A stretch of 64,000 nt of DNA from contig OX463815.1 in NCBI GenBank assembly GCA_949825045.1, forward strand, positions 29,689,356 through 29,753,355. Direction: 5' to 3'. This document shows positions 1-12,962 of this stretch, one piece after another. The notes below the pieces were generated by a model, which saw only the letters and a program-made list of their open reading frames with translations, ran no database searches and was not told the DNA's origin. The translations under genes were made by a program, and so were the position numbers. Positions within the stretch are counted from its first letter, which is position 1, and each line of letters starts with the position of its first letter. Source of the DNA: Argyresthia goedartella (Eukaryota > Arthropoda > Insecta > Lepidoptera > Argyresthiidae).

Positions 1-1382
1 CCAAGATATATTCAAAATGACACTACGTTATGCTAACAAGAAATGACGCTACACTTCGATGGTAACATGGATACTAAAATCAATGATAGTCTAAAGCAAT
101 TCCCAATGTGTGAGGATCTAAATTAGCAAATGTCATAAATGTTATTCTATACACGTCAATATTTTGTGTTTCCAATAACATTTCGTTATAAAACAATCCA
201 AGTAAGCCATTTATTGACATATGCCCATATTGTATAATGGTAACAATGAACGCAATCTAATGTTACATCATATTGATTTACCATCTAAGTGTAAGCGGAG
301 ATGACGATCTATTAGACACTGAGCCTGAGAGTCATTAGTTTTGTTACAGGGCTATTTAACTTTAGATATTAGTAAAAATTCAATATATAATGTGTATTGC
401 AATATTGACTAATGATTCTCGGGCGCTCCTACAGATAAATTAGAATACTTAACTCAGAATATCTTATTTTCAATTAACTCATCTACAATACGATGTACAA
501 TCGAACACATTATTTCATGCCATCCCAAAAACATTGACAGTATATTCGATAAACATTATTTACGACTTTAACCGCTGCGCAAATACGCACATGACATAAT
601 AATAGTGCAGCTGGTGATGACAAAAGGAACATGAAATAATATGTCTGTAAGCACACAATCTTTCGTATGGCAATGTTGAACAAACCGATAGGTCATATAA
701 CTTGACCGCTTCGGCTCGGCACTCTGTCTTAGAACCCAATATGACAACCTGCAAAGTCGCAAAAAACGAACAAGGAAAACTTATAGAATTGATATGGACA
801 AATCGTCCGTGTAAACTAATGATATTTGAAACATTGATACAAACTTGATATGTGCATGAACCTTGTGTTATGGTCACAAGTAAGCATTGACACCAATGTA
901 TTGAAAAACAAAAGCTAGAAATCGTAGGCACGCTTTGGGAATGTATCAATGTGGATCACAAAGCAGTTGCATTTTTAGAGGTAAGGTACGTTCAAAATTT
1001 AAATTCTTGCCACTTTGTGAGCCACTGTTCAACATTTGAGCTGAACTCACAATGTGCACGCACAAACTCATGAACACTGCTGCACGAATTCACCCCACTA
1101 GTTTTCTTTCAATCATCCATCATCAGATACACGTATAAGCTCAATAAAAGCCCAGCATGCTAACGAAGGCGAAAGCCAAAAGCCTTGTGACGTATGCTTC
1201 TACATTTTCAGCCCTCATACGGGATTGACATTGTGGTCGATTCCCTGTTCAACACTCTTTATTTGTAACACTTATTGTACTTGCTCAGGATCGCAGTCTA
1301 CGGGGTAGTAAAGAGACCTATGGATATCCAGAAATGGGTGAATGTGGGTTGATTGATCGTGATTCTACTTGAAATATCTTAC
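1..1382 (-). other. GOGAT intron 3, right-hand part
   Basis: Lies downstream of the exon 3 donor. I see no exon, RNA gene or recognisable element. A 129-codon minus frame at 560-949 has no recognisable domain. Confidence 0.6.
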
Positions 1383-1552
1383 CAATAGTAGAGTTGTTAG
1401 TGGGCACGGTACGCCAGCAGATGACTCGTAGACCGATGCTGTCGGCCAGTTCCCCGAACTTCTTCTCGATGTCCTGATGATGCAGCTTGTCCAGGAAGAA
1501 GATGCCGGTTGCGTAGCGGCCAAACTCCGGCAGGTCGATTTGGTGCGAGTCT
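1383..1552 (-). CDS. Glutamate synthase (GOGAT), exon 3
   Basis: The exon starts after the acceptor TATCTTCCAG. Its first base completes an Arg codon begun in exon 2, then 56 codons follow: DSHQIDLPEFGRYATGIFFL, a DK, a charged stretch, LADSIGLRVICWRTVPTNN and STI. Then comes G of a split Gly codon and the donor GTAAGA. YATGIFFLDK and WRTVPTNNS are well-known GOGAT amidotransferase motifs. Phase on entry (2) matches exon 2 and exit is phase 1. The remaining amidotransferase, central, FMN-binding synthase, glutamate-synthase C-terminal and NAD(P)H-oxidoreductase regions are not in the window and must lie to the left. Confidence 0.93.
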
Positions 1553-1888
1553 CTGGAAGATAAATGACCACTTTAGGTCTTCTTCTTTCTTTCTTACATT
1601 CTAGTTATTTCCTCGTGACTGAGAATCGTGACTGTCATGGTTGTTAGGAGGGGGCTTGACCAAGGCTCTCTAACTTGTTTTGTCTTGTTACATTTAACTC
1701 TTTTACCTACTGTATTTAGGTTAGGTAAATTGTAGGCAAGACTTAACTATAGACCAGCCTAGTAACTAATTTTGTACGCATCATGGTATCGTGGCATATC
1801 ATTCTTGCAGAAAGTACATTAATAACTGACCACAATATAAAACAGAACATTTTTGAAGAAAATGCTTGCAGCCAAACGAATATATAAA

Positions 1889-2062
1889 CGATCAAGTGCG
1901 AGTTGGACTTGCGCACGAAGGGTTTCGTACGTTCGTGTTTGGGTCACATAAATACATAATATTATATGTAAAATTTAAACTAAATTGGTTCAGAATTCGG
2001 TCATTTAATATTATTTATTATGATTCCATTTTTCCTTTTTAAGGTACGGAACCCTTAAAATA
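1889..2062 (+). repeat. M1 palindromic MITE, short copy
   Basis: Starts GATCAAGTGCGAGTTGGACT, then TGCGCACGAAGGG, and ends GGTACGGAACCCTT. These are the two inverted ends of a repeat (M1) seen at least eight times in this window and, from memory, common in Lepidoptera. The centre is mostly deleted here. Confidence 0.6.
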
Positions 2063-2805
2063 ACTGGTATAACCGAACCGGTATCGCAAACCTGTTTGGC
2101 CTGAAGAAAAATTCGAGAGAAATATTATTCGAAGCTGTCTGCCAACCTCCAATCGAGGGAACGCATGTTATAAAGCCCACAATACCTAGGTACCTCTCAT
2201 AAAACTCCCCCAAGATCTTTTGGGAGTTTCGTAAATTTTCTAGATACCTATTGTAGAGTAGAGTAAAGCCGGTGTGAATAGGTACACAGAATATACCGTC
2301 AATCAATAGATATCGACTTCAAAATGAGGGTTACAATACGTCGGTTAAATAAAATATCCCAGACATGAAAGGACACAGCGAGAGATATATACAACTTTCT
2401 GTCCCCTAACTCTTACATAACTGTCTGTGATACAATTCTCCATAGGTACAACTCCGTTTCAACATACGTGCACCTCGGTGAACGCAGCAGGCATCGGTGC
2501 GCCGTAATGACGTCAACAATCCCGGTGCACAGATATTGCCACCGTATCGTAAAATAAATTTTCCAAAGCACCAAGAATAAATATTGAACCGTTTCTATTA
2601 TGCTAATCTGATAAGCTGCATGGAGTAGCGAGGCCTTGGCAATCAAATGTGCTGAGGCGCTTATGTAAGTTAGATAACGTTCAACTGCGCGTATGAAACT
2701 GATTTGCTCGAAGAGATCGCTCGTTAGGGGCAATTTTTTTCGCCTTGGCAATTTGCTGTAGGGCCCCGTATACGAAGGGTCCAATCGGAGCCCTATAGCT
2801 GTCAC

Positions 2806-3103
2806 TCACGTGTCCGTCCGTCCGTCCGTGGTCTGTAATACAGGTTTTACACCCAAACGGTTAAAGCTACAGTTTTCAAATTTTCACGGTATGAACACCG
2901 TGTTGACCCAAGCAATAAGGTTCAAAATCGCGGGCCATTTTTTGATGGTCCCACAGATGACTGACTGGGTATAAACATCTTTTTGACCTATACAAATTGT
3001 AAAAAAACATTTCTCAATGTTTTCAAGGAGGGTTCCCATAGAGCTAAAGGGATGTGTGAAAAAATAAAATTTGACCTAACATATCGAGTGGGGTATCGTT
3101 GCC

Positions 3104-3141
<38 letters not shown>

Positions 3142-3486
3142 AATACCTTGGACACCATTTACACACATTGATCTAGCCCCAAACTAGGATTCCCTGTATC
3201 TTGGGTACTAGACAACGATACACATACTTATATAGATAAATATTAATACTTAGATAGATAAACAACCATGACTAGGGTACAAACATCCGTTCTCATCAAA
3301 CAAATATTTGCCCCAAAGACATCGACAAATACTGTATTTTTTGTTTAAAACTTGGTGATTAAGTTTATTATAACGTATATTTTAATAACAAATATTTATT
3401 TGAATTTATTAAAAAATTTGGCTTACATTCTACATTTGGTACGGAACCCAAAGTGTGCGAAGTCCGATACGCACTTGGCCGGTTTT
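2806..3486 (-). repeat. M1 MITE copy split by a SINE fragment
   Basis: The left part has a (GTCC)n run (GTCCGTCCGTCCGTCCG) as in the copies at 18240 and 31230. The right end reads TACGGAACCCAAAGTGTGCG and then CGCACTTGGCCGG, the M1 terminus. About 240 bases of SINE sequence interrupt it at 3105-3345. Confidence 0.6.
3105..3345 (-). repeat. SINE 3' fragment (minus strand) with (AAAT)n tail
   Basis: An (AAAT)n run at 3106-3140 is followed by sequence resembling the reverse complement of the 3' body of the SINE at 16587-16845. Shared landmarks are TCTAGCCCCAAACTAGGATT, repeated TAGATAAATA, and a stretch near ATTTGCCC. Confidence 0.5.
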
Positions 3487-3489
3487 TTC

Positions 3490-6389
3490 ATAAGTTCAAA
3501 GACATGAAAGTTAATAATTCTGACAGAGGCGACAGAGTAGCTCGAATCTGCAAGGTATAGCGATGTTGTCATCCATATAACGAAATTTCTAAAATTCGTG
3601 TCTTTTGCTGCACCACACTTGTTTACTTTACCAAATTATATTTAACAATTTTAACATACTTGTACCTAAAAAGCTTATAAATAAAAAGCCTACTATAGCA
3701 AAATTTCTGTTTTATAATCTGCTATGTCTAAAACATCCCTATTGGCATAAAGCGAAAACCCGGACGCCCTGCTAAATGAAGCAAGACCGGCCTTAATCAT
3801 ACAATGAAAAGTTTGATGCTTTAATTAGATTTCATTGGGAAATATGTAAATGTTTAGCGAAGTGGTGCGGTAGCTTAGGTGAAGGGTAAAGGGGGTGAGC
3901 GAAGCGAAGCCCCCTTTATCCTTTGTGTTAGGCTGAGCATATAAGAGCAAAAGAAACATAAAATTTTTGAACATGTAAGAGCGTAAGAAACATAAGTGTT
4001 TTTGTTGAACATGTTTGCTGTTCAAATATAACATATTTGATGTGCGATTAAATATTACCTGATTTAATATTTTTTTAATATCGCAATTGCAAAAGAATAT
4101 GTTTCAAAATCTGATCTATCGTTCTTTGTTGTTAATGTTTGCTTTAAGGTGATTTTTTGGTTGATTGATTAGATAATAATGATTGATTAAATGGTGTTTT
4201 CATTAGTAAAACTTAAGGGCCCTTAAGAATAATAGGTGCTTGTTTCAAGTAAAGTTGGGTGTAAGTTTTTGTAGTTAATAAAATAATTGTTAGGTTTACA
4301 TTCAGATATCAGATAATCACGTAGTGTAACGGTTTACATAAGTAGTTAAACTGTTTGCAAAATGTATTTAATTTTGTGGGTTAATTCTGAGGTGCAGTCA
4401 GTAATTTTGTTGCAGTTTTGAGATATTTTGATAAAAAAATCGGGGATTATTTGTTTATCGTTTAAATACAGGCCTTTTTTAAATTCAAATCCTCCCAAAA
4501 AAGTCGCCGTCACAATCAAAATCGCTTTAAATGAAAGCTGAAATCTGCGAACAACCTTCAAAATGTCAATATGAAAGCGATCTAGATTGATGTCAAAGAG
4601 AATTGAGCTACAGACGGTAACTATATACTAATAAATCGTGCTGTGTAGGACAATTATTCCATTGAATTGAATTGTTTTGAATCTATAAATAAGTACGCAG
4701 TTAAAACAACTCAAGGAATTCATTAGCAAAAGAAAATATTTACAGTAAATTGAGACAAATTCCATATCTATTCTCATTCATCCCTCCATACAATATGTTG
4801 ATTCAATTGAGTTTCTTTATAGAATAAATGTACACACAGAAAAATATAAATATGGCCACTATCTAGAGTCGTACATAACCAGAATAATTCGTACAAAGCA
4901 CAAATCTAAAGGTCACATTGAAAGGCTGCGCGCGCATTCGTGACGTCACAGCTGAAATCTTCCGCAGGCTCCAACTATTGACGGATTATACGACCGTGAA
5001 AAATAGCCACACATCGAGTGGTTTTCCAAACGTATCCCGGACTTCGTAATTTGGAGTTTTATCATGTAACGGCAGCGATTCAAAGGCAGGGGAAGGCGGA
5101 AAATCTCCTGAAGTCGAGTTACGTAAAGGGGATCGTATCGCATTATAAGTTTACAGAATATAATTTACCGATATCAAAACAATCCGCGTACACAACACAC
5201 ATATTTAATCGAATTCATTCCTGGCGATAATGGGTGCGTAACATTGGGAAAGACAATATCTGGACTTGACAATGGTGAAGGGTGGCCATTGACCTATTAT
5301 TCTTCCGTGGAACCCTAATATTAGAACGATGAAACCGTGTTACAATTTTTTCGCGCATAGATTTCTCATAGTTGGAAAATTCACCTCAAATAAGATTACC
5401 GTTTACAAAGTTTGCGCTCGCTGTTACAAATATTATACTTTATGCAAAACACGGGAGCGCGCGTGATTCTTGGTTGTTGTTACGTGGTCTGGTGATCTGT
5501 ATGTTAACTATGTATGTATGTACTGAATGTAAGACTCTTTATGTAAGAATAGTATGTATACTGAATGAATATACTGAATGTAAGAATAGTTACTTCGTTA
5601 GTAATATGCTTATGTGTATGTAGGCAGAGTCTACATTGTAGAGCCATTGGTTGATATTAGTTTGAATGGGTTTTATCTCTTAGTGACATTTTAAAATCTA
5701 CGAGTCTTACCACAAAAAAAAACTGTGTTTAAAGACAAAAATGTATAGGACTTGACGTTTTTTTTTTAGGTTAAACTATGTGTTTTTTTTTTGTAGTACA
5801 CGGTATTGTTTATCTCAACTAGGTAATCTGAAAGAAAATAATGTTGGTTTCTAGTACTTATTTAAAACATTAGAACACCTTCTAGCATTTTTAGCGCCGG
5901 TTTCTGAAAGTTAATAGTTAAGTATCGTTAAGTCCTGTTCTTTTTTGTGATATCTGCAGAGACAGAACGATACTTAAGTATATGATCAGTGAAATTCTCA
6001 ATTCAGAAATCGGAGGTTAGACAGTTAGGCCCGACAGTTGGAACGCGATTTAACTCTATTCTCGACATAACTTTGACAACTCCGTACAAAAGTGGTTTCT
6101 ATAGAGACTGGCATAACTACGTTCAGCTATTTTGGAAAAAAAAAAGCAAACTATATTTATCCGCGTCGAGAGCGCCGCCTCACAGCCCCCACTCCTGCCT
6201 GCCCTAAAACTAAGATGAACTCAGATTTCTCATAAAGGATATTGTTTACGGAATTCATAACTGCATACATTTCTTTATAATAAATTATTCGATTGACACC
6301 GGTTTATTCTCTAGCTGCAAAACTCATGATTTTTCAAAATGGCGGACAGTTAGATATGCCAAAAAAAATGTCTTTATGACGACCTCTGG
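3490..6389. other. AT-rich intron DNA without recognised features
   Basis: Only short open frames without domains. A hairpin-prone stretch at about 3885-3920 (GGGTGAGCGAAGCGAAGCCC) is the one local structure noted. Confidence 0.5.
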
Positions 6390-6565
6390 TGTTGCGATCG
6401 AAGGTGTGCTTTCCAAACGAGAGGTCCCTGATTCGAATCCCGGATGGGGACGAAGAAAAAGAACCCCAGGTCTTTAATATGTTTGTGACGTCGCTGTTTC
6501 TGGTCCCACGACACAGGTTATCCTAGTGTGGGGCCAGAAGCAATGTGCGCATGAATGCAAGTGTT
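6390..6565 (+). repeat. tRNA-derived SINE fragment
   Basis: Contains GATTCGAATCC, a tRNA B-box-like motif, followed by a body with GTGACGTCGCTGTTTCTGG and CCTAGTGTGGGGCCAGAAGC. A similar body recurs reversed at 41348-41420 and in part at 12890-12960. Confidence 0.55.
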
Positions 6566-6570
6566 ATTTA

Positions 6571-7015
6571 ATAGTAGTTTATGTGACTGCTACATAATGG
6601 AGGGCATTAATACTCGAGAGTGGTTTTAATAATATCACTCGAGAGTTTTAATGCCTTATTATGTACAGTTACATACACTAGTTTATCTACACACATATTA
6701 TAAGCTCTCTTTGATGTGTTCAGGAACCGCATGTTCCTTGCTCCGTGTCCGCATTGTGGCATTGATCATTCCTACAGTTGTAAAGCTTGTTCAGTAGTAC
6801 CAACTTCACAGACAAACTAGGGGCGGCACGCAGGCGGGCGTCGGCGTTCGAAATTTGAATGTCATAATTTGACAAATTTTTGTACATTATGGTCATAATG
6901 TACAAATTTTCAGATAAGAAATGAGTTTTTACCAAATAATTTTACATTATGCCGGTCTTAACGTGCGGTTTTTAGACGCAGTAAAGAGGGTTTATGATAC
7001 GTGTGCAGATAAAAT
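6571..7015 (+). repeat. Family A palindromic repeat, copy 1 (loop deleted)
   Basis: Shares its start (ATAGTAGTTTATGTGACTGC) and end (GCAGATAAAAT) with copies at 28903 and 44274. The hairpin between two CTCGAG sites is reduced to a few bases here. The internal direct duplication seen in the other copies is absent. An internal inverted pair (TTTATCTACACACATATTAT against its complement at the right end) suggests a non-autonomous DNA element. Confidence 0.7.
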
Positions 7016-7087
7016 AAAATAAATGTTTATTTCTAATTATTGTGTCCTGGAATCAGAAGCTACCGAAAAAGGTTATGAAGTCTTTAA

Positions 7088-10000
7088 TTACTGGAGTCCT
7101 TGAAGAAAGCTTTCGACTTCCTCGTAATTTAGTTTGGTTAGCCATTTAATTACTGCCTCTTTGCACATGTATAGCTGTGGGTGGTATATAATTATTAGTC
7201 TGTTAACTTTATTATAGATATTAGCTGATTGACAGGCATATTGTAGCTCAGCGAAGACCGTGCGAACTGTTTGCGCTGTGGCCACATCATAATTTCTTCT
7301 TCTATTATTTTTGGCCTGGTCACACATTAAAGATATATGGCATGTCAGGATTAAGTTGAGAATATAAAGTTTTCTTACTCATAGGAGGTGACTACAACTT
7401 GTAGTCTCGTTTAAAAATTGTGTAGAAAATCTGCGAGGTTTACTGTACCCTTTATCATGGATCGCTGGGCTCTTTCCAGATCCATAAATATAGTTTTAGC
7501 CGCTCCCACCCAGACTGGTATGCAGGAAGTGATCACTGATTGAATCAATGCTTTATATGTTATATTTAGAAGTTCCTTAGTCATAACAAATCTGAGCGAT
7601 TTGAAGATCCATATCAGCTTTCTACTATATTCATAATCAATTCAATATTGCCATACCAGTTTAATCGTTGGTCTATTAAGACTCCTAGGTAACTGACTAA
7701 TTCTCAACCTTCTTTATATATGTACAGTCACAAACTAGGTTACCGGGGTCCGGACAGCTATGGACTTTAAAACGAAGGTATTCTAAGTTTTCTTACTCAT
7801 AGGAGGTGACTACAACTTGTAGTCTCGTTTAAAAATTGTGTAGAAATTCTGCGAGGTTTACTGTACCCTTTATCATGGATCGCTGGGCTCTTTCCAGATC
7901 CATAAATATAGTTTTAGCCGCTCCCACCCAGACTGGTATGCAGGAAGTGATCACTGATTGAACCAATACTTTATATGTTTTATTTAGAAGTTCCTTAGTC
8001 ATAACAAATCTGAGCGATTTGAAGATCCATATCAGCTTTCTACTATATTCATAATCAATTCAATATTGCCATACCAGTTTAATCGTTGGTCTATTAAGAC
8101 TCCTAGGTAACTGACTAACTCTCAACCTTCTTTATATATGTACAGTCACAAACTAGGTTACCGGGGTCCGGACAGCTATGGACTTTTAAACGAAGGTTAC
8201 CATTTGGCTGTGAATTTATGTAAGGTGCAAAACAGACTTAGTTTGTTTTTTGAACATTCAATGTCAGTAGGTTAACATTTAGCCACTTGGCCACCCAAGC
8301 CAGACCCATTTCAACCACTCCATGTACCGCATCCCAAGAATTACCCGAGAAGAAGATCTTCCCCCGACTTGTTGAAGATTACATAGATTGTTTATGTATG
8401 TCACTAAGAGCGTCGGACCGAGGACGCTCCCCTGTGGGACACCGTAAGTGACTGATTCTTCTTCACTAAGAAATTTTAAATTTTTACTTTTTGTCTTCGG
8501 TCCTGAAGATAGCTATCAAATAGTGAAAGACCAATACGGCGTATACCAATGTTCTCAAGCCTGCTTATAAGAATGGGGACAGGCACGGTGTCAAATGCCT
8601 TTTTAGGTCTAAAAAGACTGTTAGACACTTCTGACACCCATCCAGTTATTTTGTGATCGTATTTATCAGTTTAGTGTTCGCATCTTGGGTTGGGAGTCCC
8701 TTCCTGAAGCCAAATTGGGAGCTTGAGATGATACTATATTTATTGAGGTAGCTGACCAGCCTCTTGTTAATGAGTTTCTCGATAATTTTAGATATCGAGG
8801 TGAGCACTGAGATAGTCTATAGTTATTAACCTCTGAGCGGTTACCACTTTTTAACACAGGTGTCACTATAGACCGTTGAAGAGCTGTCGGGAAGACGCCC
8901 GTGTTGAAACAGAGGTTGGTCAGGTTACTGATCATTGGAACTAGTAAGTGTTTCGAGAGCTTCAGAAATTTTGTGGAAATACCGTTCCAATCCTCAGCGC
9001 TATCCGAATCAAGGCTCATAAGAACATTACCAACTTCTTGTGGGTCGGTTTCCAACAGAACAAAAGAAGATGAGTTGCTATTCTGGGATAATGTGCAAGT
9101 TAGTGAGCTAGATGATAGTTTCTGCTATGCTCTGCCTAATATTGATAAAAAATTCGTTGACGCTTTTTACAGAGGCTAGGGGTGTTGGTGCAATGTTCAG
9201 CAGGTCATCAAGGCGACTTCATTTATGGCTTTCCAGAGCTTTCTTGGGTGTTTTATTGTCATTTATTTTATTTCTGTTTAGTCTTTTTACTTTTTTATTT
9301 GATTTATAAAGAAGTTAAGGAAACGTTTAAATGTTATTTTTAGTATTTAATTCGAGGTATCATTTCTAAGCTTCAGTTGCATTAGGTTTCTGAATCTGAT
9401 ACACCTTAGGATACCTGTGGTTATCCACGGCTTTAAGATTATATGTTTACAAGGATTAACTATGGTTTTAGAGTTATTGAGAATTGCTGTTTTTATCATC
9501 CCTTATTTATGTTCGTATCATCCGTACTTACGTTTGAATAAGTATTGGGTTCATTGTAGATATTAAGGAAAGCAACATATGTGGTTATCAAGGACCTGTG
9601 TGTATTTTCATAATTAATCATTGTTCTATATTTTTGAGGTGCTACAAGTTTGTGAGAGCGTGTTAGACTCAGAGTAACCATATTGTGTGTATTTGTGGTG
9701 TTCAGGACAGAAACAAACGGTGAGTTATGGCTTATATTCAGTTTAAGATTAACATTGTATTAAGTTGTAGGCAGAGTGTTACCAGGTAATAGGACATGAA
9801 TAGATAGCGTGTTTAAGTAATAATAAAGTATATTTCGACGCATTTGGGGTCTCTTATCGGGTGATGTTATTAGGTCAATGTTAATATCTCCTAAAATGCC
9901 GGTGGCTTCTACAAGGTTCAGTTCAGTAATTTTAGCTTGGAAGAATTTTTTATCATTCATAGTGTTTGATACAAAATATAGTTATTTAGAGCTGGAATTG

Positions 10001-10213
10001 GTTTAGTCGCGTTTAGTTAATACATTCAGTTAGTATGAAAATATCTGTTTCACAAGGTAATTCTGAAAGTGTTATTTGAAGATTGACAAAATTTCTATAA
10101 ATGCTCCTAATGTTTTGGATAACTAATGTAAAATCATTTGAATTTAAGTAATTTGTTGCTAGGTCGCATATGTTGCACTTAACTGATTTTGCTGCTTCCA
10201 TAAAGTTATCCAT
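7088..10213 (-). pseudogene. LINE family B ORF2 remnant (endonuclease and reverse transcriptase)
   Basis: Minus-strand pieces in order: an endonuclease start (FTLVIQNIRSIYRNFVNLQI, then TDIFILTECIN, 10013-10213); the GDINIDL endonuclease motif (9760-9960); a linker with LKPWITTGILRCIRFRN (about 9390); RT blocks (NGISTKFLKLSK, GVFPTALQRSIVTPVLKSGN, 8666-9055); KAFDTV near 8600; GVPQGSVLGP near 8420; SYLGVLIDQRLNWYG near 7690 and 8110; and a C-terminus EAVIKWLTKLNYEEVESFL ending at 7088. The YADD region appears lost. Frames change repeatedly, so no single ORF survives. Confidence 0.72.
7370..8205. repeat. 418-bp tandem duplication inside the LINE
   Basis: Two nearly identical head-to-tail units, 7370-7787 and 7788-8205, both starting TTTTCTTACTCATAGGAGGT and both ending in CAGCTATGGACTTT with AACGAAGGT close behind. 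Only a few substitutions separate them, so the duplication is younger than the LINE's decay. Confidence 0.9.
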
Positions 10214-10549
10214 TGAGAAAGATGGTGTTAAACAGGGGTCGTAGTAGGCAGCGGTATGGGTTGAAGTAGGTAGGTGTTCGTCATATTGTTTTTATGATAG
10301 GAGTTAGGCAGGACAGGTAATTGTGTGTGCCTGTGTGGTGTTTGTGTATGATTGTGGTAATGTGTATAGTTGTGATTGTGTTTGGTTTGTTATTTTGTGT
10401 TGTGGGTGTTAAGTATGATAGTTTTCATGAGACATAAATGTGATGTTTAGTCTCAGCATAAAAGTATTTAGTAGGTGTATTAGAACAACAATTAAAGTAA
10501 AATTAATTAAAGTAGAAAAATTTAAATCAATAGTCACTTTTCTTGTTGT

Positions 10550-10985
10550 AGAAGATTATGAACTTGCGCTTCGTTTTGTATTTGTATAATTTTAGACGTA
10601 TCATCCTTTCTCATAAAAACTCGTCCGAAAGAGACCCCCAGCAATATTTGTATTTTTGTGTTTTCTCTAGGTCACGTGCAAGGAAATGTAGTCGGGCTCC
10701 CTTGGAAGTCAGCTGTTCAGAAATATGCATGGGCGGGTGTCTTCGTTGGTAGTATGTCCGAGGTGTTTGGTGGTGTTCTTTATGTTAAATTCCATTGTTT
10801 GTTTTTTTTTTCAAAAAATCTGTTCTTTGTTGAGATGATCCAAATCCTACAATTATTGTCGGGTTGTTGATTTTGCCTGGCTTGCCGTTTAACCGGAATT
10901 TATCAGTTATATCTCGCTCAGCTATGTTCATCTTTATGGTGTTGGACATGGTCATGACCATGTTTATCAGTTTATGTTATGTTAT
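10550..10985 (-). pseudogene. LINE family B ORF1 remnant (FP25K-like gag domain)
   Basis: Translating the minus strand gives ERDITDKFRLNGKPGK, NNPTIIVGFGSSQQRTDFLK, PMHISEQLTSKGARLHFLAR and DLEKTQKYKYCW, in that order, across stops. This resembles the ORF1 RNA-binding domain (related to the baculovirus FP25K-like fold) found in many insect LINEs: a D-I-x-D-x-F/Y-R-x-x-x-K-P-G-K motif followed by a P-I-Y-I-S-E-x-L-T motif. I identify it from pattern memory. The N-terminal coiled-coil part is not clear. Confidence 0.55.
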
Positions 10986-11000
10986 AAGGCTAGAAAATAT

Positions 11001-12289
11001 GACACTGTTAACTCACATTGGAAATAGTCGCACTTAGTGTATGGGAAAACTGTCACTTTTCCACAATGTCGGTTGATTTGAGTCAGGATACGGTTTTGGT
11101 TACGTAGTAATTTTCTATAATCATGTGTCTGTCGACGTATTTAGCTAAATCAAACATATATTCTCAAGAGCAGACTTCATTAGAAGCCAAACAAATGCAT
11201 TCATTACTCGGAAGAGAACACATAGTTGGAGACGACAAATTGATAAGCAAAGTAAACGAACTATATTGAATGAAACCTAATTGTACAATGAAGAGCTCTT
11301 TGCATACTGTGGGACTAAGACAGCTGTAGTGGAAATACTGTATGCATGAACCGCTGTTAACTAGTGGTTCTGTGAGAACAGTAAACCTCGGTAGCCCGAC
11401 ATACATACATACTTAAACATATTGTCACGACTAACGGACAAAAGGCTATATTAGATAACTATTATCTTATTAATTATTAGATGCTATACAAGTTTATTTT
11501 GCGCAACAATTTAACGAAGACAGTCCAATTTTAAATTACTGTGCAGATATTTGAAAGCAAAATAGGGGGTATAAGTTTTGGCGATTACTCGAGTTTTCTT
11601 GGAGGTCAAATCTGGTGTCTACGGGTTCGTCTCGTGAAGGCGGAGGGAACTGCGTAGTCTGATTAGGTTATTAATCTTACCGACTTAATCTTGTAACTAT
11701 GTTCAGTTTTGTAGAACAAAAATTGTTTGGGGGGGCAGTTGCTCACGTCCAAAGGAAATACTTGGTTTCTGCAGCCCTTCACTTTGTCCTGGGTAGGGCT
11801 AACCATTATTCTTCTTCTTTTTTCATTATTATTACAATAAATATTTATTTTTAACTGAAAAAAGTAGGCAATTGTAAGCAGTTCTAAAGTTACACCCACA
11901 ATATTAGGTTAAAATATGGCTACTTACTATAATATATTTTTTTGTAAGTTTTTAGACTAAAATTTAGACCAGCAACCAGTGATCATAACACAAGCATTTA
12001 AATGCTTAGCTTGGTCGTTGGCATGCTTTATGAAAATCATGTGGCTTTAATGTTTAAATGTAGGTAAGTTCTTGTGATATATATTCGTGCTGTAAGATTT
12101 TATGAATAAACATTATTGTTCACGAGCGAGCGCGGCAGCTTGTGCCCCTAGTCATGCAAGTCAACCATTATTATTATTATCATTATTACAAGGTCACTTT
12201 GTTGAATTTTCATGAAAGTTACCTGTTACAATGGCCCACAGCAAGTTAATTTAGAAGTATATATGCAAGGTGTGACTAGTTTGTACAAA
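11001..12289. other. Intron DNA without recognised features
   Basis: Short frames at 11164-11406 and 11663-11899 (minus) show no recognisable domain. No RNA gene or repeat identified. Confidence 0.45.
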
Positions 12290-12505
12290 ATTGGCTGTGT
12301 TTAACTAATACAAATATTACAATATTGATAATTTAAAATAATATGCAAGAATAAGTAATTACAAAATTATTAACAGCGAGTTCTGTGTTGAGTTAGATTA
12401 ACCCCATGCAGTCTTGTCGCCTATGTAAATCCTGAACATTGTAATAAAATGTAATTTATAAATGGTTTTTAAATTGCTCAAATGAAAATTCAAAATCTCC
12501 AGAGC
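12290..12505 (-). repeat. LINE 3' fragment, minus strand
   Basis: Aligns by eye with 30760-30970: both carry GTTGAG.CAGATTAACCCCAT-like sequence, AATCTTGAACATTGTAATA-like sequence and GATGGTTTTTAAATTGCTCA-like sequence. The better copy encodes the C-terminus of a LINE reverse transcriptase. This copy reads a decayed form ending GDKTAWG. Confidence 0.6.
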
Positions 12506-12889
12506 ATCTGGTTGGTCTGGGGTCGGTTCGTGCGTCGTATTTTTTTTTAAACAAGTAAGTTGGGTGCGGTTGTAGTAGAGAATGCAATGAATGACCCTTG
12601 AAACAATTGCTAACTTTCGCGAGTGTAAACCGCGGAGCAACTAGTCTCTGATTATTTTACAGCTATCGCTAATTTTGGGAAATGTTGTAAGTTTCTTGCG
12701 TACATTATACGTACATATTTTCGAAAAAAAAAAATTGGCTCGATCTTACTATAATTCAAGTAAAGACTTGTGTTGTGCTACTCATGGGCATGAATTTATA
12801 TATCTACTTCAGTAGTAGTAGCAGGCGCATCTGCGTCGTATAAATCACAATGATCAAAATTGTACCCAAATAGATTTGACATTGAACTC

Positions 12890-12962
12890 CCAATCACGAC
12901 TATCATCTAGTTGACAACCGACACTCAACACAGGCTATCCTAGTGTGGGGATCAGGGACGAA
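12890..12962 (+). repeat. SINE body fragment
   Basis: Contains AACACAGGCTATCCTAGTGT followed by GGGGATCAGG, matching the body of the SINE fragment at 6390-6565. Confidence 0.4.

Larger units (their letters stand above)
7030..11000 (-). mobile_element. Degenerate LINE (family B), nearly full length, minus strand
   Basis: ORF1 remnants (10550-10985) are followed on the minus strand by endonuclease and reverse transcriptase remnants down to about 7088. The order is that of a non-LTR retrotransposon of the Jockey/CR1 type without RNase H. Many stops and frameshifts, plus a 418-bp tandem duplication, show that it is dead. Confidence 0.75.

Noticed and set aside
560..949. 129-codon minus-strand frame in GOGAT intron 3
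   Set aside because: Low-complexity hydrophobic and Cys-rich translation without known motif; no splice support.
6414..6450. Possible tRNA gene from the B-box-like GATTCGAATCC
   Set aside because: No cloverleaf or acceptor stem; the same sequence family recurs as a SINE. The heads at 16587, 36333 and 60688 were rejected as tRNAs for the same reason.
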